NCBI GenBank assembly: GCA_902624885.1
Contig: CACNZU010000005.1
Coordinates: forward strand, 1-64,000
DNA: 64,000 bases
DNA from: an uncultured Pelagibacteraceae bacterium
GTDB lineage: Bacteria; Pseudomonadota; Alphaproteobacteria; Pelagibacterales; Pelagibacteraceae
Direction: 5' to 3'
Shown here: positions 33,675-43,119 of the stretch, one piece after another
Position numbering within the stretch: position 1 is the stretch's first letter
Layout of the letters: each line of letters starts with the position of its first letter
Position numbers and translations under genes: made by a program
Notes under the pieces: generated by a model
Told to the model about the DNA's origin: nothing
Seen by the model: only the letters and a program-made list of their open reading frames with translations
Databases searched by the model: none

Positions 33675-34745
33675 ATGGCCAATAATTTTTTTGAGATTCA
33701 AAATGGCAATTTTGCTGCAAGCGAAAAAGATAAAGTAAATAACGTAAACCTAGTAATAGAAAAACAAGGTGAGATTATTTCTTTGTTGGGCCCTTCTGGA
33801 ATTGGCAAAACCACTATACTAAGAACGATTGCCGGTTTACAAAAACTTAGTGGAGGTAAAATTAAACTTAGAGATACAATCTTAGCCTCTGATGAAATTC
33901 ATATTGAGCCAGAAAAAAGAAATATAGCTCTTTCTTTTCAAGATAATTCTCTTTTTCCCAATTATAAAGTTATTGACAATATAAATTTTGGAGAAAAAAG
34001 ATCTAATGGCCATGGATCGAATATAGACGTTAAAGAAATTGTCAAATTATTAAGAATTGAACCTATATTAGAAAAATATCCTCATCAAATAAGCGCTGGG
34101 GAGGCTCAACGGGTTTCATTAGCTAGATCATTAATGTCTAAACCTAATCTACTTTTGTTGGATGAACCATTCTCAAATATAGATCAAAGTTTAAAAGAAG
34201 AAATACAGGTGTCTGTTAAGAAGCTTTTAAAAAGAATTAATTTAACAACCATTATCGTGACACATGACTCATATGAAGCTTTTTCGATGGCTGATAAATG
34301 TGGAATTATTCTAAACCAAGAATTAAAGCAGTATGATGTGCCTTATAATGTGCACCATGAACCTAATTCAATTGATGTTGCTAATTTTTTAAATAAAGGA
34401 ATTTTTATTGATGTACAGGTAGTAGATAGTGAGTGTGCAGTTCATAGGCTTAAACATGAAGAACTAGGTGAAATAAGAGGGAAATTATCAAATAATTTTC
34501 CATCTGGATCAAAGGTTAAATTACTTTTACAGCCTGAGGACTTAATTCACGATGATCAAAGTAAACTAAAATTAGAAGTAGTTGACAGAAAATTTAGAGG
34601 AACAAATTTTATTTATACTTTAAAGACTAAAAAAGGTGAGCATTTACCGGTATTTGTTCACTCCCATCACATTCATCAACACGAGAAGTCAGAACAATTC
34701 GGTGTTAAGTCACCGATTTATATTGACCATCTAGTATGTTTTTAA
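33675..34745 (+). CDS. fbpC: Ferric iron ABC transporter ATP-binding protein
   Basis: 356 residues. Walker A GPSGIGKTT, Q-loop SFQDNSLFPN, signature ISAGEAQRVSLARSL (LSGGQ replaced by ISAGE), Walker B LLLLDEP and H-loop TIIVTHDSYEA are seen, followed by a C-terminal regulatory domain. The FbpC/CysA-like length and operon position identify the substrate class. The signature change keeps the key serine and glycine, so activity is expected. It is the last gene of the iron operon; tRNA-Arg starts 17 bases later. Confidence 0.92.
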   Translation: MANNFFEIQNGNFAASEKDKVNNVNLVIEKQGEIISLLGPSGIGKTTILRTIAGLQKLSGGKIKLRDTILASDEIHIEPEKRNIALSFQDNSLFPNYKVIDNINFGEKRSNGHGSNIDVKEIVKLLRIEPILEKYPHQISAGEAQRVSLARSLMSKPNLLLLDEPFSNIDQSLKEEIQVSVKKLLKRINLTTIIVTHDSYEAFSMADKCGIILNQELKQYDVPYNVHHEPNSIDVANFLNKGIFIDVQVVDSECAVHRLKHEELGEIRGKLSNNFPSGSKVKLLLQPEDLIHDDQSKLKLEVVDRKFRGTNFIYTLKTKKGEHLPVFVHSHHIHQHEKSEQFGVKSPIYIDHLVCF

Positions 34746-34762
34746 GTAAATATAATCATTTA

Positions 34763-34839
34763 GCGCCCTTAGCTCAGCTGGATAGAGCATCGGTTTTCTA
34801 AACCGAGGGTCGTAGGTTCGAATCCTTCAGGGCGCGCCA
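34763..34839 (+). tRNA. tRNA-Arg (UCU anticodon)
   Basis: Full cloverleaf: acceptor GCGCCCT/AGGGCGC, D arm GCTC...GAGC, anticodon stem TCGGT/ACCGA with loop TTTCTAA (anticodon TCT), T arm with GGTTCGAATCC, and an encoded CCA. It is 77 bases long. It decodes AGA/AGG, the arginine codons used most in this A/T-rich genome. It lies between fbpC and galE on the same strand. Confidence 0.96.
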
Positions 34840-34848
34840 ATCAATATT

Positions 34849-35820
34849 ATGATTAAAAATATTTTAATTACTGGTGGAGCTGGATATATAGGTTCCCATA
34901 TTTCAGAAGTTTTAATTAAAAATAGAAAAAAAATTTTTATAGCAGACAATTTGTCTACCGGTCATAAAAGACTGATAAATAAAAAAGCTAAATTTTTCAA
35001 AGTAGATATTCTTAAAAATAAAAAAATTAGGGATATAATTGTAAAAAATAAAATAGACTCAGTTATTCATCTAGCTGCAAATTTAATAATTAGTGAAGGT
35101 GAAAAAAATCCAAAGAAATATTTTAGAAATAACGTTTTAGGAACCAAAAGTTTGTTAAAAGCATGTGAAAATACAGGAGTAAAAAACTTTGTTTTTTCTT
35201 CAACGGCAGCTGTTTACAAGGATGGTCAATATAAAGTACATGAAAAATCTGTCATTAAACCAAAAAGTTTTTACGGGAAAACAAAAATTAAGGCTGAAAA
35301 AATTATCAAACGATTTTGTAAAAGAAATAAGATTAATTACTGTATTCTCAGATATTTTAACATCGCAGGCTCAAGCCCTTCTGGAAAAATTGGATTAATA
35401 AATAAAAGTGACCATTTATTCAAAAATTTTTCTCGAGAAATTATAAAAAAAAGACCTATTCTTAAAATTTATGGAGATAATTATAATACAAAAGATGGAT
35501 CTTGCATAAGAGACTTTATTCACGTTTATGACATAGCAGAAATTCATTACAAAGTTTTGGAAAAGATAAATAAATTAAAAAATTCTATAACACTTAATTG
35601 CGGTTACAACAAAGGCATTTCAGTTCTTGAAGTTGCAAAAGCGTTTAAAAAGCAAACCCTCAAAATGGTAAAAATCTTAGTTTTAAAAAGAAGAAAAGGT
35701 GATTTAGTGAAAATTATTGCCTCGAATAATAAATTAAAAAAGTTTATTAAATGGAAACCAAAATTTAATAACTTAAATTTAATAGTTAAAAGCTGCATTA
35801 ATTGGGAAAAAAGACACTAA
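34849..35820 (+). CDS. galE: UDP-glucose 4-epimerase
   Basis: 323-residue short-chain dehydrogenase/reductase. NAD-binding ITGGAGYIGSHI, the LAANLIISEGEKNP segment (usual HxAaxxxVxES), catalytic SSTAAVY and YGKTK, RYFNIAGSSPSG and the C-terminal GTKDGSCIRDFIHVYDIA-type block (here NTKDGSCIRDFIHV) are all GalE-like. It interconverts UDP-glucose and UDP-galactose and may serve surface-glycan synthesis. The stop shares a base with the zapE start (TAATG). Confidence 0.92.
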   Translation: MIKNILITGGAGYIGSHISEVLIKNRKKIFIADNLSTGHKRLINKKAKFFKVDILKNKKIRDIIVKNKIDSVIHLAANLIISEGEKNPKKYFRNNVLGTKSLLKACENTGVKNFVFSSTAAVYKDGQYKVHEKSVIKPKSFYGKTKIKAEKIIKRFCKRNKINYCILRYFNIAGSSPSGKIGLINKSDHLFKNFSREIIKKRPILKIYGDNYNTKDGSCIRDFIHVYDIAEIHYKVLEKINKLKNSITLNCGYNKGISVLEVAKAFKKQTLKMVKILVLKRRKGDLVKIIASNNKLKKFIKWKPKFNNLNLIVKSCINWEKRH

Positions 35821-36860
35821 TGTCATTGAACCTTGAAAACTCTTTTAGTGAATTTTGTAATAAAAATAAATTCGAGATAAATAAAAAACAAACGGAAATA
35901 TTAAACAGTCTTGAAAAATTTATTTTTCCAAGAAATAAATTACTTAATTTTTTTTCAAAAAAGGAGGACCTTAGTTGTTTCTATCTCTATGGAAATGTGG
36001 GAGTTGGCAAAACTATGATAGCTAATTTTGTATACGAACAAATAAACATTAAAAAAACTAAATTTCATTTTAATGAATTTATGATAAATTTTCACGATTT
36101 TAGACATAAAAAGAAAAATGATAATTCCGTTTCTAAATTTGTAAAAAATCTTAAACAAAAATCTGATTTTGTATATTTAGATGAATTTCAAGTTACTAAT
36201 ATTGTCGATGCGATGATTTTAGGCAAACTATTTGAAAATATTTTCTTAAATAATGTAAAAATTCTAATTACTACAAATACTAAATTAGTTGATCTATATA
36301 AAGATGGTTTACAAAGAGAGCAATTTCTCCCATTTATTAGTTTAATTGAAAAGAAATCAGTGCAAAAAGAATTGTTTTTAGAAGATGATTATAGAACTCA
36401 GCACCATGACAATAATCAGAGAATTTTTTACCCTCTAAATGAAAAAACTCTATTTAAAATTAATCAAAAATTTAGAATACTTACAAAAAATTTAAAAAAA
36501 GAAGAAAAATTAATTAGTACGAAAGGAAGGGTTTTCAAAATTAATAATTTCTATGGTAGTTTAGCCAGATTTAATTTCAAAGAATTATGTGAGCAAAACT
36601 TAGGCGCTGAAGATTATCTTAATATTTCTCAGATATGTGAACATATCTTTATCGAGGAAGTGCCAGTATTTAATGAATATAATTCTAATCAACAATCAAG
36701 ATTTATTACATTAATAGACATTCTATATGAAAAAAAAATAAGTCTCACGCTTTCAATGGAGACAGATTTAAGTAGAATAGGAACTTCAAAAAAAAATTCT
36801 GAAATTTTTAAAAGAACTACAAGCAGAGTTTACGAAATGACTACGTCAAAAAATTCTTAA
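35820..36860 (+). CDS. zapE: ZapE/AFG1-family ATPase
   Basis: Start placed at the ATG overlapping the galE stop, six codons inside the ORF-track frame, giving 346 residues from MSLNLENSF. Walker A GNVGVGKTM, then FHFNEFMINFHD, Walker B VYLDEFQVTNIVDAMILGKLF and TTNTKLVDLYKDGLQREQFLPFI are characteristic of the AFG1/ZapE P-loop ATPases, which influence Z-ring stability in bacteria and protein quality control in mitochondria. SRAYEMQS-like ending is seen as SRVYEMTT. Neighbours do not hint at a special role. Confidence 0.9.
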   Translation: MSLNLENSFSEFCNKNKFEINKKQTEILNSLEKFIFPRNKLLNFFSKKEDLSCFYLYGNVGVGKTMIANFVYEQINIKKTKFHFNEFMINFHDFRHKKKNDNSVSKFVKNLKQKSDFVYLDEFQVTNIVDAMILGKLFENIFLNNVKILITTNTKLVDLYKDGLQREQFLPFISLIEKKSVQKELFLEDDYRTQHHDNNQRIFYPLNEKTLFKINQKFRILTKNLKKEEKLISTKGRVFKINNFYGSLARFNFKELCEQNLGAEDYLNISQICEHIFIEEVPVFNEYNSNQQSRFITLIDILYEKKISLTLSMETDLSRIGTSKKNSEIFKRTTSRVYEMTTSKNS

Positions 36861-36964
36861 TTTTGGTTGTAAATACACATATTTAGTAATCGATTATATT
36901 ACCAAACTATATATTGACCATCATAAAATTGAAGTAAGAATAAAATAAAATTATATTATTGTAA

Positions 36965-37000
36965 TTTTGAATTCTAAATTCAAAAATATTGTTAACAATA
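36965..37000. repeat. Two adjacent palindromes in the aapJ leader
   Basis: TTTTGAATT-CTA-AATTCAAAA (36965-36985) is a nine-base-arm palindrome, and TATTGTTAACAATA (36987-37000) is a perfect 14-base palindrome, separated by one base. They end about 20 bases before the aapJ start and directly before its AAGGA ribosome-binding site. They may be regulator-binding sites or stacked mRNA leader hairpins. The 160-base gap also contains TTGACC (36914-36919) without a convincing -10 partner. Confidence 0.6.
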
Positions 37001-37020
37001 ACTAAAAAGGAAATCATAAT

Positions 37021-38064
37021 ATGATTAAATCTTTAAAAACTTGGATTTTAGTTGGATTTACTTCTTTGCTCTTGGTTGCATGCGGTCAAGGCGGTGGAGG
37101 AGATTCAAAAAAATCTAAAACTTTAGACAACACAAAGAAAGCTGGTTTTGTTAAGTGTGGAGTTTCTGAGGGAGTCCCAGGATTTTCGAATGCAGATGCA
37201 TCAGGAAATTGGTCGGGGATAGATGTTGATGTATGTAGAGCTGTAGCAGCAGCTGTATTAGGAGATGCTGATAAAGTTAAATACACACCATTAAGTGCTA
37301 AAGAAAGATTCACTGCTTTAAATTCTGGTGAAATAGATATTTTATCAAGAAACACTACTTGGACTTTATCTAGAGACGCAGACATTGGTTTAACGTTTGT
37401 TGGAGTCAATTTCTATGACGGACAAGGTTTTATGGTTAGAAAATCTTCTGGAATAAATTCTGTGAATGATTTCAAAGATGGTATAGTTGCATGTACTAAT
37501 ATAGGTACAACAACTGAACTTAACATGAGAGATTTTTTTAATTCAAAAAATGTTAAATATGAACCACTTGGATTTGAAAGCGCAGATGAAGTTGTTCAAG
37601 CTTACGACGCAGGCAGATGTGATACTTACACAACTGATAAATCTGGTCTAGCTGCGCAAAGAACAAAAATGAAAGATCCATCTGAACATAAAGTGTTACC
37701 AGAAACAATTTCAAAAGAACCATTAGGTCCTGTTGTAAGACAAGGAGATAATGTTTGGGAAGATATTGTAAGATGGTCTTTAAACACATTTATTGAAGCA
37801 GAAGAATATGGAGTTACTTCATCAAATGCGTCTAGCTTAAAAGACTCAGATAACCCTGCTATTAAAAGATTAGTTGGAGCAGAGGGAGAACTTGGAGCTG
37901 CTTTTGGTCTAGACAACGAGTGGAGCTTAAGAATTATTGAGCAAGTTGGAAACTATGGTGAAAGTTACAAAAAACACCTTGGTGATACAGGAATTATGCC
38001 TAACAGAGGTCCAAATCAGCTTTGGACTAAAGGCGGAATTCTTTATGTTCCACCTGCAAGATAA
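37021..38064 (+). CDS. aapJ: General L-amino-acid ABC transporter binding protein AapJ/BztA-like, predicted lipoprotein
   Basis: 347 residues. The N-terminus LVGFTSLLLVAC ends in a lipobox (LVAC), then a glycine-rich linker, so it should be lipid-anchored rather than free as AapJ usually is. The mature part shows VKCGVSEGVPGFSNAD, GIDVDVCRAVAAAVLGD, DILSRNTTWTLSRD and YTTDKSGLAAQR, the pattern of AapJ/BztA/YhdW proteins with broad amino-acid specificity. AAGGAAAT provides a good ribosome-binding site. An intrinsic terminator follows, separating it from the permease genes. Confidence 0.94.
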   Translation: MIKSLKTWILVGFTSLLLVACGQGGGGDSKKSKTLDNTKKAGFVKCGVSEGVPGFSNADASGNWSGIDVDVCRAVAAAVLGDADKVKYTPLSAKERFTALNSGEIDILSRNTTWTLSRDADIGLTFVGVNFYDGQGFMVRKSSGINSVNDFKDGIVACTNIGTTTELNMRDFFNSKNVKYEPLGFESADEVVQAYDAGRCDTYTTDKSGLAAQRTKMKDPSEHKVLPETISKEPLGPVVRQGDNVWEDIVRWSLNTFIEAEEYGVTSSNASSLKDSDNPAIKRLVGAEGELGAAFGLDNEWSLRIIEQVGNYGESYKKHLGDTGIMPNRGPNQLWTKGGILYVPPAR

Positions 38065-38078
38065 TCTTTAAATAAGTT

Positions 38079-38112
38079 AAAAAGGGCTGGATTTATTCAG
38101 CCCTTTTTTTTA
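38079..38112 (+). terminator. Rho-independent terminator after aapJ
   Basis: AAAGGGCTG (38081-38089) pairs with CAGCCCTTT (38098-38106) around an eight-base loop, followed by T's to 38111. Same arrangement as after glpV: the binding-protein gene ends in a strong terminator that precedes the membrane-subunit genes. Confidence 0.93.
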
Positions 38113-38129
38113 TTCTCAATATATAATCT

Positions 38130-39305
38130 ATGAACTTTAAAAATATTCGTTTTCAAAATAAAAAAATAAGAAATTTAATACCGCAATTCATAACGGTTGC
38201 AATATTACTCTCAACAATAATTTATTTTGTCACTAATGCTCAAATTAATATGGGCAACAGAGGTATAGCCTTTGGATTTGGTTTTTTAAAACAAGAAGCT
38301 TCATTTGATATTACTTTTTCACTTATAGATTATGATGGATCGTATTCTTATGCCAGAGCATTTCTTGTTGGATTATTGAACACGATTTTAGTATCTGTAA
38401 TTGGAATTTTTTTTGCTACTCTACTAGGAGTAATCATTGGTGTTTCAAGATTATCTGACAACTATTTGATTGCAAAAGTAGCTGAGTGGTATGTTGAGAT
38501 TTTTAGAAATATTCCTCTTATATTACAAATATTTTTTTGGTATTTTGCAGCTCTGAGGGCATTACCACTTCCTAACGAAGCAATAAACTTTTATGATATT
38601 TCTTTCTTAACAGTAAAAGGTTTTTACGTTCCTAAATTTATCTGGACAAATTTTAATATTTTTTTAATTTCAATAATTTGTGCAATTATAGCAATTTATT
38701 TTTTTAACAACTATTCAAGAAAGCAAAGAGAACAATTTGGTAAACAATTACCGACTACTTCAATATCATTATTAATTTTTTTAATATTTCCATTATTATC
38801 TTTTACATTATTTGGAGTAACACTCTCTTTTGAATATCCTGTTTTAAAGCAGCTTTCACCTACAATTTTCACATTCGATGGAGGTTTAAATATAATTCCT
38901 GAACTTATAGCATTGGCTTTATCTTTATCCATGTACACAGCAACTTTTATCGCAGAAAATGTAAGAGCGGGAATATTGGGAGTAAGCAAAGGACAAAAAG
39001 AGGCTGCCGCCAGCATAGGATTAAATAAAAATCAAATATTAAAGTTAGTTGTGATGCCACAAGCTTTGAGAATTATTATTCCTCCTACAACAAATCAATA
39101 TTTGAATTTAACAAAAAATTCATCTTTAGCTGCAGCAATAGCTTATCCAGATATAGTTTTAGTTTTTGCTGGAACAGCTTTGATGCAAACAGGTAGGGCT
39201 ATCGAGATAATATCAATTACAATGCTTACTTATTTAACTTTAAGCGTTTCTATCTCGATTTTTATGAATTGGTATAACAAAAAAATGGCAATTAAAGAAA
39301 AATAA
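38130..39305 (+). CDS. aapQ: General L-amino-acid ABC transporter permease AapQ
   Basis: 391-residue HisMQ-type permease with about eight helices, including the long central insertion typical of AapQ/BztB. N-terminal GNRGIAFGFGFLKQEASFDI is conserved in the group, and WYVEIFRNIPLILQIFFWYF and the EAA loop ILGVSKGQKEAAASIGLNKNQILKLVVMPQAL are clear. The stop overlaps the aapM start by one base. The gene starts 18 bases after the terminator, so it depends on read-through or its own weak promoter. Confidence 0.94.
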   Translation: MNFKNIRFQNKKIRNLIPQFITVAILLSTIIYFVTNAQINMGNRGIAFGFGFLKQEASFDITFSLIDYDGSYSYARAFLVGLLNTILVSVIGIFFATLLGVIIGVSRLSDNYLIAKVAEWYVEIFRNIPLILQIFFWYFAALRALPLPNEAINFYDISFLTVKGFYVPKFIWTNFNIFLISIICAIIAIYFFNNYSRKQREQFGKQLPTTSISLLIFLIFPLLSFTLFGVTLSFEYPVLKQLSPTIFTFDGGLNIIPELIALALSLSMYTATFIAENVRAGILGVSKGQKEAAASIGLNKNQILKLVVMPQALRIIIPPTTNQYLNLTKNSSLAAAIAYPDIVLVFAGTALMQTGRAIEIISITMLTYLTLSVSISIFMNWYNKKMAIKEK

Positions 39306-40555
39306 TGAATATTCTTAAACCTTCTAAACATAATATTAAAACTTATTTACCAGCTGGAATTATTTTTATTTTACTGGGTTTTTTAGATGTAACTATGAAT
39401 TCTTTCTTTAAAGTTAATTTAGTAGCTTTCTTTCCAGGGATAATAAGTTACTTTTTTCCATTAATAATAGGCTTTATTGGTTTATATCTAATTAGGTTAG
39501 AATATAGCGGTATAAGAAATTTAGATATATTGAATAAAAATATTAATTCAAATAATTTTAATGCTATCTTAAGTCTTCTTACATTATTCATAATTATAAA
39601 GTCAATTTCACCTTTAATTAACTGGTTTTTTTTAGATGCAAATTTCATTGGTAATTCCAAAGAAGATTGTACTGGTGATGGCGCTTGTTGGGTATTTATC
39701 AAAGTTTGGTTTAGAAGATTAATTTACGGCATGTACCCTGATCCAGAACAATGGAGAATAAATACTGCTTTTTTATTACTTTTTACTTTAGTAGGGATTA
39801 CTTTTTTTGCTCCAGCAAAATTTAAAAAATACTTTATTTTATTTCTTATATTTATATATCCTTTCATAGGTATCAAATTAATTGGTGGCGGCAACTTTGG
39901 TCTAACCTATGTAGAGACAGCAGCTTGGGGCGGATTATCACTTACCTTTATAATTTCAGCTTTTGCAATAATCTTTTGTTTTCCTATAGGAGTTTTTTTA
40001 GCCTTAGGCCGAAGATCAGATCTACCTGCAATTAAATATATATCTATTGGTTTTATTGAACTTTGGAGAGGGGTGCCTTTAATTACAGTTTTATTTATGG
40101 CCTCAGTAATGTTTCCAATGTTTTTGCCCGATGGTACTTTTATTGATAAATTAATAAGAGTTCTGTTTGCGATTACTATGTTTGAGGCCGCTTATATGGC
40201 CGAAGTTGTAAGAGGAGGTCTACAAGCTTTACCAAAAGGTCAATATGAAGCGGCGAGATCTTTAGGTATGGGTTATTGGAGGATGAACTTTTTAATTATA
40301 TTACCACAAGCATTAAAATTAGTGATACCTGGGATCGCAAATACTCTTCTAGCTCTAGTGAAAGATACACCTTTAATCTTTGTCGTAGGGTTGATGGAAT
40401 TAGCTGGCATGATACGATTGGCTAAAACTAACCCTAAATGGCTTGGAATGGCTATGGAAGGATATGTTTTTGCAGGTTTAGTTTTCTGGATAATATGTTA
40501 TGCAATGAGTAGATATAGTCAAAATTTAGAAAAAAAATTAAGTACTGAAAGATAA
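39305..40555 (+). CDS. aapM: General L-amino-acid ABC transporter permease AapM
   Basis: 416-residue partner permease. A long N-terminal region with several helices precedes the conserved core: [20 protein letters not shown] and the EAA loop [37 protein letters not shown], then [13 protein letters not shown]. This layout is that of AapM/BztC/YhdY. It forms the heterodimeric channel with AapQ. Confidence 0.94.
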   Translation: MNILKPSKHNIKTYLPAGIIFILLGFLDVTMNSFFKVNLVAFFPGIISYFFPLIIGFIGLYLIRLEYSGIRNLDILNKNINSNNFNAILSLLTLFIIIKSISPLINWFFLDANFIGNSKEDCTGDGACWVFIKVWFRRLIYGMYPDPEQWRINTAFLLLFTLVGITFFAPAKFKKYFILFLIFIYPFIGIKLIGGGNFGLTYVETAAWGGLSLTFIISAFAIIFCFPIGVFLALGRRSDLPAIKYISIGFIELWRGVPLITVLFMASVMFPMFLPDGTFIDKLIRVLFAITMFEAAYMAEVVRGGLQALPKGQYEAARSLGMGYWRMNFLIILPQALKLVIPGIANTLLALVKDTPLIFVVGLMELAGMIRLAKTNPKWLGMAMEGYVFAGLVFWIICYAMSRYSQNLEKKLSTER

Positions 40556-40557
40556 TT

Positions 40558-41289
40558 ATGGGTAAAATAATAGAGCTAAAAAAAGTAAATAAATGGTTTG
40601 ATAAATTTCAAGTGTTAAAAGACATTGATCTTGAAGTTGCTTCACAAGAAAAAATAGTTATTTGTGGGCCATCAGGGTCAGGAAAATCAACTTTAATTAG
40701 ATGCATCAATAGATTAGAGGAACATCAAGAAGGAAATATAATTATTGATGGCACGGAGCTAGCAGAAAATACTAAAAACATTGAAAAGATTAGAGCTGAA
40801 GTTGGAATGGTTTTTCAGCAATTTAATTTATTTCCCCATCTTTCAATTTTAGATAACTGCACATTGGCACCTATTTGGGTAAAAAAATTACCTAAAAAAG
40901 AAGCTGAAGAAGTTGCAATGAAAAATTTAACTAGGGTTCAGATTGATGATCAGGCTCATAAATTCCCAGGACAATTATCTGGTGGTCAACAACAAAGAGC
41001 AGCGATAGCACGAGCGCTTTGTATGGAACCAAAAATCATGTTATTTGATGAGCCAACTTCCGCATTAGATCCTGAAATGATAAAAGAGGTATTGGACGTA
41101 ATGGTCGATTTAGCTAAAGGTGGAATGACTATGATAGTAGTTACTCATGAAATGGGTTTTGCTAAGGAAGTCGCGGACTATATGATTTTCATGGATGAAG
41201 GAAAAATAGTTGAAAGAGCAAAAACAAACGAGTTTTTTGAAAATCCAAAGTCAGATCGAACAAAGCTTTTTTTAAGTCAAATATTATAA
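40558..41289 (+). CDS. aapP: General L-amino-acid ABC transporter ATP-binding protein AapP
   Basis: 243 residues, HisP/GlnQ type. Walker [11 protein letters not shown]-loop [10 protein letters not shown], signature [15 protein letters not shown], Walker [15 protein letters not shown] and H-loop VVTHEMGFA are all canonical. The segment [16 protein letters not shown] at the start is typical. It starts two bases after aapM and its last six bases overlap the convergent cysK gene. Confidence 0.96.
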   Translation: MGKIIELKKVNKWFDKFQVLKDIDLEVASQEKIVICGPSGSGKSTLIRCINRLEEHQEGNIIIDGTELAENTKNIEKIRAEVGMVFQQFNLFPHLSILDNCTLAPIWVKKLPKKEAEEVAMKNLTRVQIDDQAHKFPGQLSGGQQQRAAIARALCMEPKIMLFDEPTSALDPEMIKEVLDVMVDLAKGGMTMIVVTHEMGFAKEVADYMIFMDEGKIVERAKTNEFFENPKSDRTKLFLSQIL

Positions 41290-42279
41290 CCATTTTGGTA
41301 TTGGCAAATTTTTACTTTTTAAAAATTCTTTATTAAAAATTTTACTAGCATATCTTTTCCCATGATCACAAAGTATAGTAACTATAGTTTTACCTGGACC
41401 CATTTCTTGAGCAAGTTTAATGGCTCCAGCAATATTAATTCCTGAAGATCCTCCTAATACAATTTTTTGCTTTTCGATTAAATCATATACTATATTTAAA
41501 GCTTCAGTATCATTTGTTTGAAAAGCTTCATCAACTAATGCCTTTTCAAAATTTTTAGTAATTCTTGCTGTACCAATACCTTCTGTTATCGAGTTTCCTG
41601 AACTTTCTAATTTATTATTCTTAATATGAGAGAATAGCGACGAACCCATCGGATCTGATAGAGCAATCTTTATATTTTTGTTCTTGTTTTTTAATCCTAT
41701 AGATACACCAGCTAAAGTTCCACCTGTTCCTACCGCACAAGTAAATCCATCAACCAAGCCGGCAGTTTGGTTCCAAATTTCTTCTGCAGTAGTTTTAATA
41801 TGAGCATCTGTATTAATTACATTATCAAATTGATTTGCCCAATATACTCCATTTTTGGTTTTTTTATTTAAATCTTCAGCGATCTGTTTTGATTGTTTAA
41901 TATAATTTTTTGGGTTAGAATAAGGAACAGCATCTACTTCAATTAATTCAGCACCTAATTTTTTTAGTGTCTCTTTTTTTTCAATTGATTGCGTATTTGG
42001 AATTACTATTTTTAGTTTAAGATCATATTCTTTACAAACAACAGCTAAACCTATCCCAGTATTTCCAGCTGTGCCCTCTACAATAGTACCTCCTCTTGAA
42101 ATAAGTTTTCTTTTTATTGCATCTTCAACGATGAATAATGCAGCTCTATCTTTTACTGACTCTCCAGGATTAAAATATTCAGCCTTTCCATAAATGTTAC
42201 AACCAGTCAATTCTGAGGCTTGTTTTAATCTCACTAATGGTGTATTTCCAATTTGCGATATTATAGACTTTGTAACCAT
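41284..42279 (-). CDS. cysK: Cysteine synthase A (O-acetylserine sulfhydrylase)
   Basis: 331-residue PLP fold-type II enzyme making cysteine from O-acetylserine and sulfide. IGNTPLVRL at the N-terminus, the PLP lysine in [11 protein letters not shown], the substrate loop [12 protein letters not shown] and the phosphate-binding [10 protein letters not shown] are seen, as is SSGINIAG near the end. TAGNTG in place of TSGNTG is common in the alphaproteobacterial subgroup. It is divergent from the secreted protein gene with only 12 bases between start codons, so their promoters must lie within the opposite coding sequences. Confidence 0.92.
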   Translation of the reverse strand: MVTKSIISQIGNTPLVRLKQASELTGCNIYGKAEYFNPGESVKDRAALFIVEDAIKRKLISRGGTIVEGTAGNTGIGLAVVCKEYDLKLKIVIPNTQSIEKKETLKKLGAELIEVDAVPYSNPKNYIKQSKQIAEDLNKKTKNGVYWANQFDNVINTDAHIKTTAEEIWNQTAGLVDGFTCAVGTGGTLAGVSIGLKNKNKNIKIALSDPMGSSLFSHIKNNKLESSGNSITEGIGTARITKNFEKALVDEAFQTNDTEALNIVYDLIEKQKIVLGGSSGINIAGAIKLAQEMGPGKTIVTILCDHGKRYASKIFNKEFLKSKNLPIPKWL

Positions 42280-42291
42280 ATCATTAAATAT

Positions 42292-42975
42292 ATGAAAAAA
42301 TTTTTACTTTCAATTGCTTTAATTTTAACAGTAATTTCAGAAAACCAGGCTCATGTTGAGCATTATTCTAAGTATAATTATTTAGAGTATGAATTATTCA
42401 GAAATAATAAGCTTATTGGCTACCATAAATATAGTTTTAAAAGAAATAATGGAAAATTAACTATTGATAATGAGGTCAATTTTAAAATTACTAAGTTGGG
42501 AGTAGATTTATATAAATATTATGCTTCAGGGAAAGAAAGGTACTCAAAAGGAGTGTTTGTTGGGTTCGAGTCTAAAACAAATCAAAACAAAAAAGAAAAA
42601 TACGTGAAAATTTCCATAGATCCAAAAGATAAAAATTTAATTATTGATGGTTCATCCTATAAAGGAAAAGCTAATAAAGAAATAATAATTGGAACATGGT
42701 GGAACCACGAAATTGTTCAAAAAAAAGCTCAAATTAGTGCAGTATCAGGTAGAATAATTGAACAAAAAGTTGAGTTTCTTGGAAAAGAAGATGTAAAAAT
42801 TGGTGATAAAGTTTACAAAACTTTAAAATTCAATTTTAGTTCTTCTGACCCAAGTTTATCCAAAGATAAAAAACTAAATACGAATATCTGGTATGAGGAA
42901 GACACATATCTTTGGGTGAAAGCATCTTTTGATAAGACTGGATATTGGGAATACAGGTTGAAAAAAGCTGAATAA
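42292..42975 (+). CDS. Secreted beta-rich protein of unknown function (DUF6134/DUF3108-like)
   Basis: I start it at the ATG at 42292 (227 residues), which opens a clean signal peptide KKFLLSIALILTVISENQA; the ORF-track start would bury it behind 13 extra residues. The mature protein begins LEYELFRNNKLIGYHKYSFKR and has alternating strand-like segments, including IGTWWNHEIV and LWVKASFDKTGYWEYRLKK. This pattern, substrate-strand-substrate with a final GxxxYxL strand, recalls small periplasmic DUF6134/DUF3108-type proteins, but I am not certain of the family. Likely periplasmic. Function unknown. Confidence 0.7.
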   Translation: MKKFLLSIALILTVISENQAHVEHYSKYNYLEYELFRNNKLIGYHKYSFKRNNGKLTIDNEVNFKITKLGVDLYKYYASGKERYSKGVFVGFESKTNQNKKEKYVKISIDPKDKNLIIDGSSYKGKANKEIIIGTWWNHEIVQKKAQISAVSGRIIEQKVEFLGKEDVKIGDKVYKTLKFNFSSSDPSLSKDKKLNTNIWYEEDTYLWVKASFDKTGYWEYRLKKAE

Positions 42976-42993
42976 TATAATTTTTATCACTTC

Positions 42994-43053
42994 ATTTTAA
43001 GGCTTTAGTCAATAGCAAAAAACAGTTTTTTTTGACTTTTTGAGCCTTAAAAT
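42994..43053. repeat. 60-base nested inverted repeat upstream of the XRE regulator
   Basis: Outer arms ATTTTAAGGCT (42994-43004) and AGCCTTAAAAT (43043-43053) are perfectly complementary over 11 bases. Inside them AGTCAA (43007-43012) pairs with TTGACT (43032-43037), and inside those an A run, CA, then T run can fold as well. The result is a long nested hairpin filling the centre of the 144-base gap. It could be a bidirectional terminator core, a small structured RNA or an operator for the adjacent regulator. Confidence 0.65.
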
Positions 43054-43119
43054 AAATAATTATATGTATTGCCAAAAAGTTCATTTTGAGGTTTTATTAT
43101 TAAAAATTTAGGGAGATCT

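Noticed and set aside
37086-37916. Long antisense ORFs (107, 96 and 78 residues) opposite aapJ
   Set aside because: They are shadows of a highly expressed gene; composition is serine/leucine-rich, no start signals, and the sense frame is clearly AapJ.
38122-38127. TATAAT before aapQ
   Set aside because: It is only two bases before the ATG, so transcription would start inside the gene; probably chance in A/T-rich DNA.
42253-42291. Upstream start for the secreted protein gene
   Set aside because: It overlaps cysK and would put 13 residues before an obvious signal peptide.
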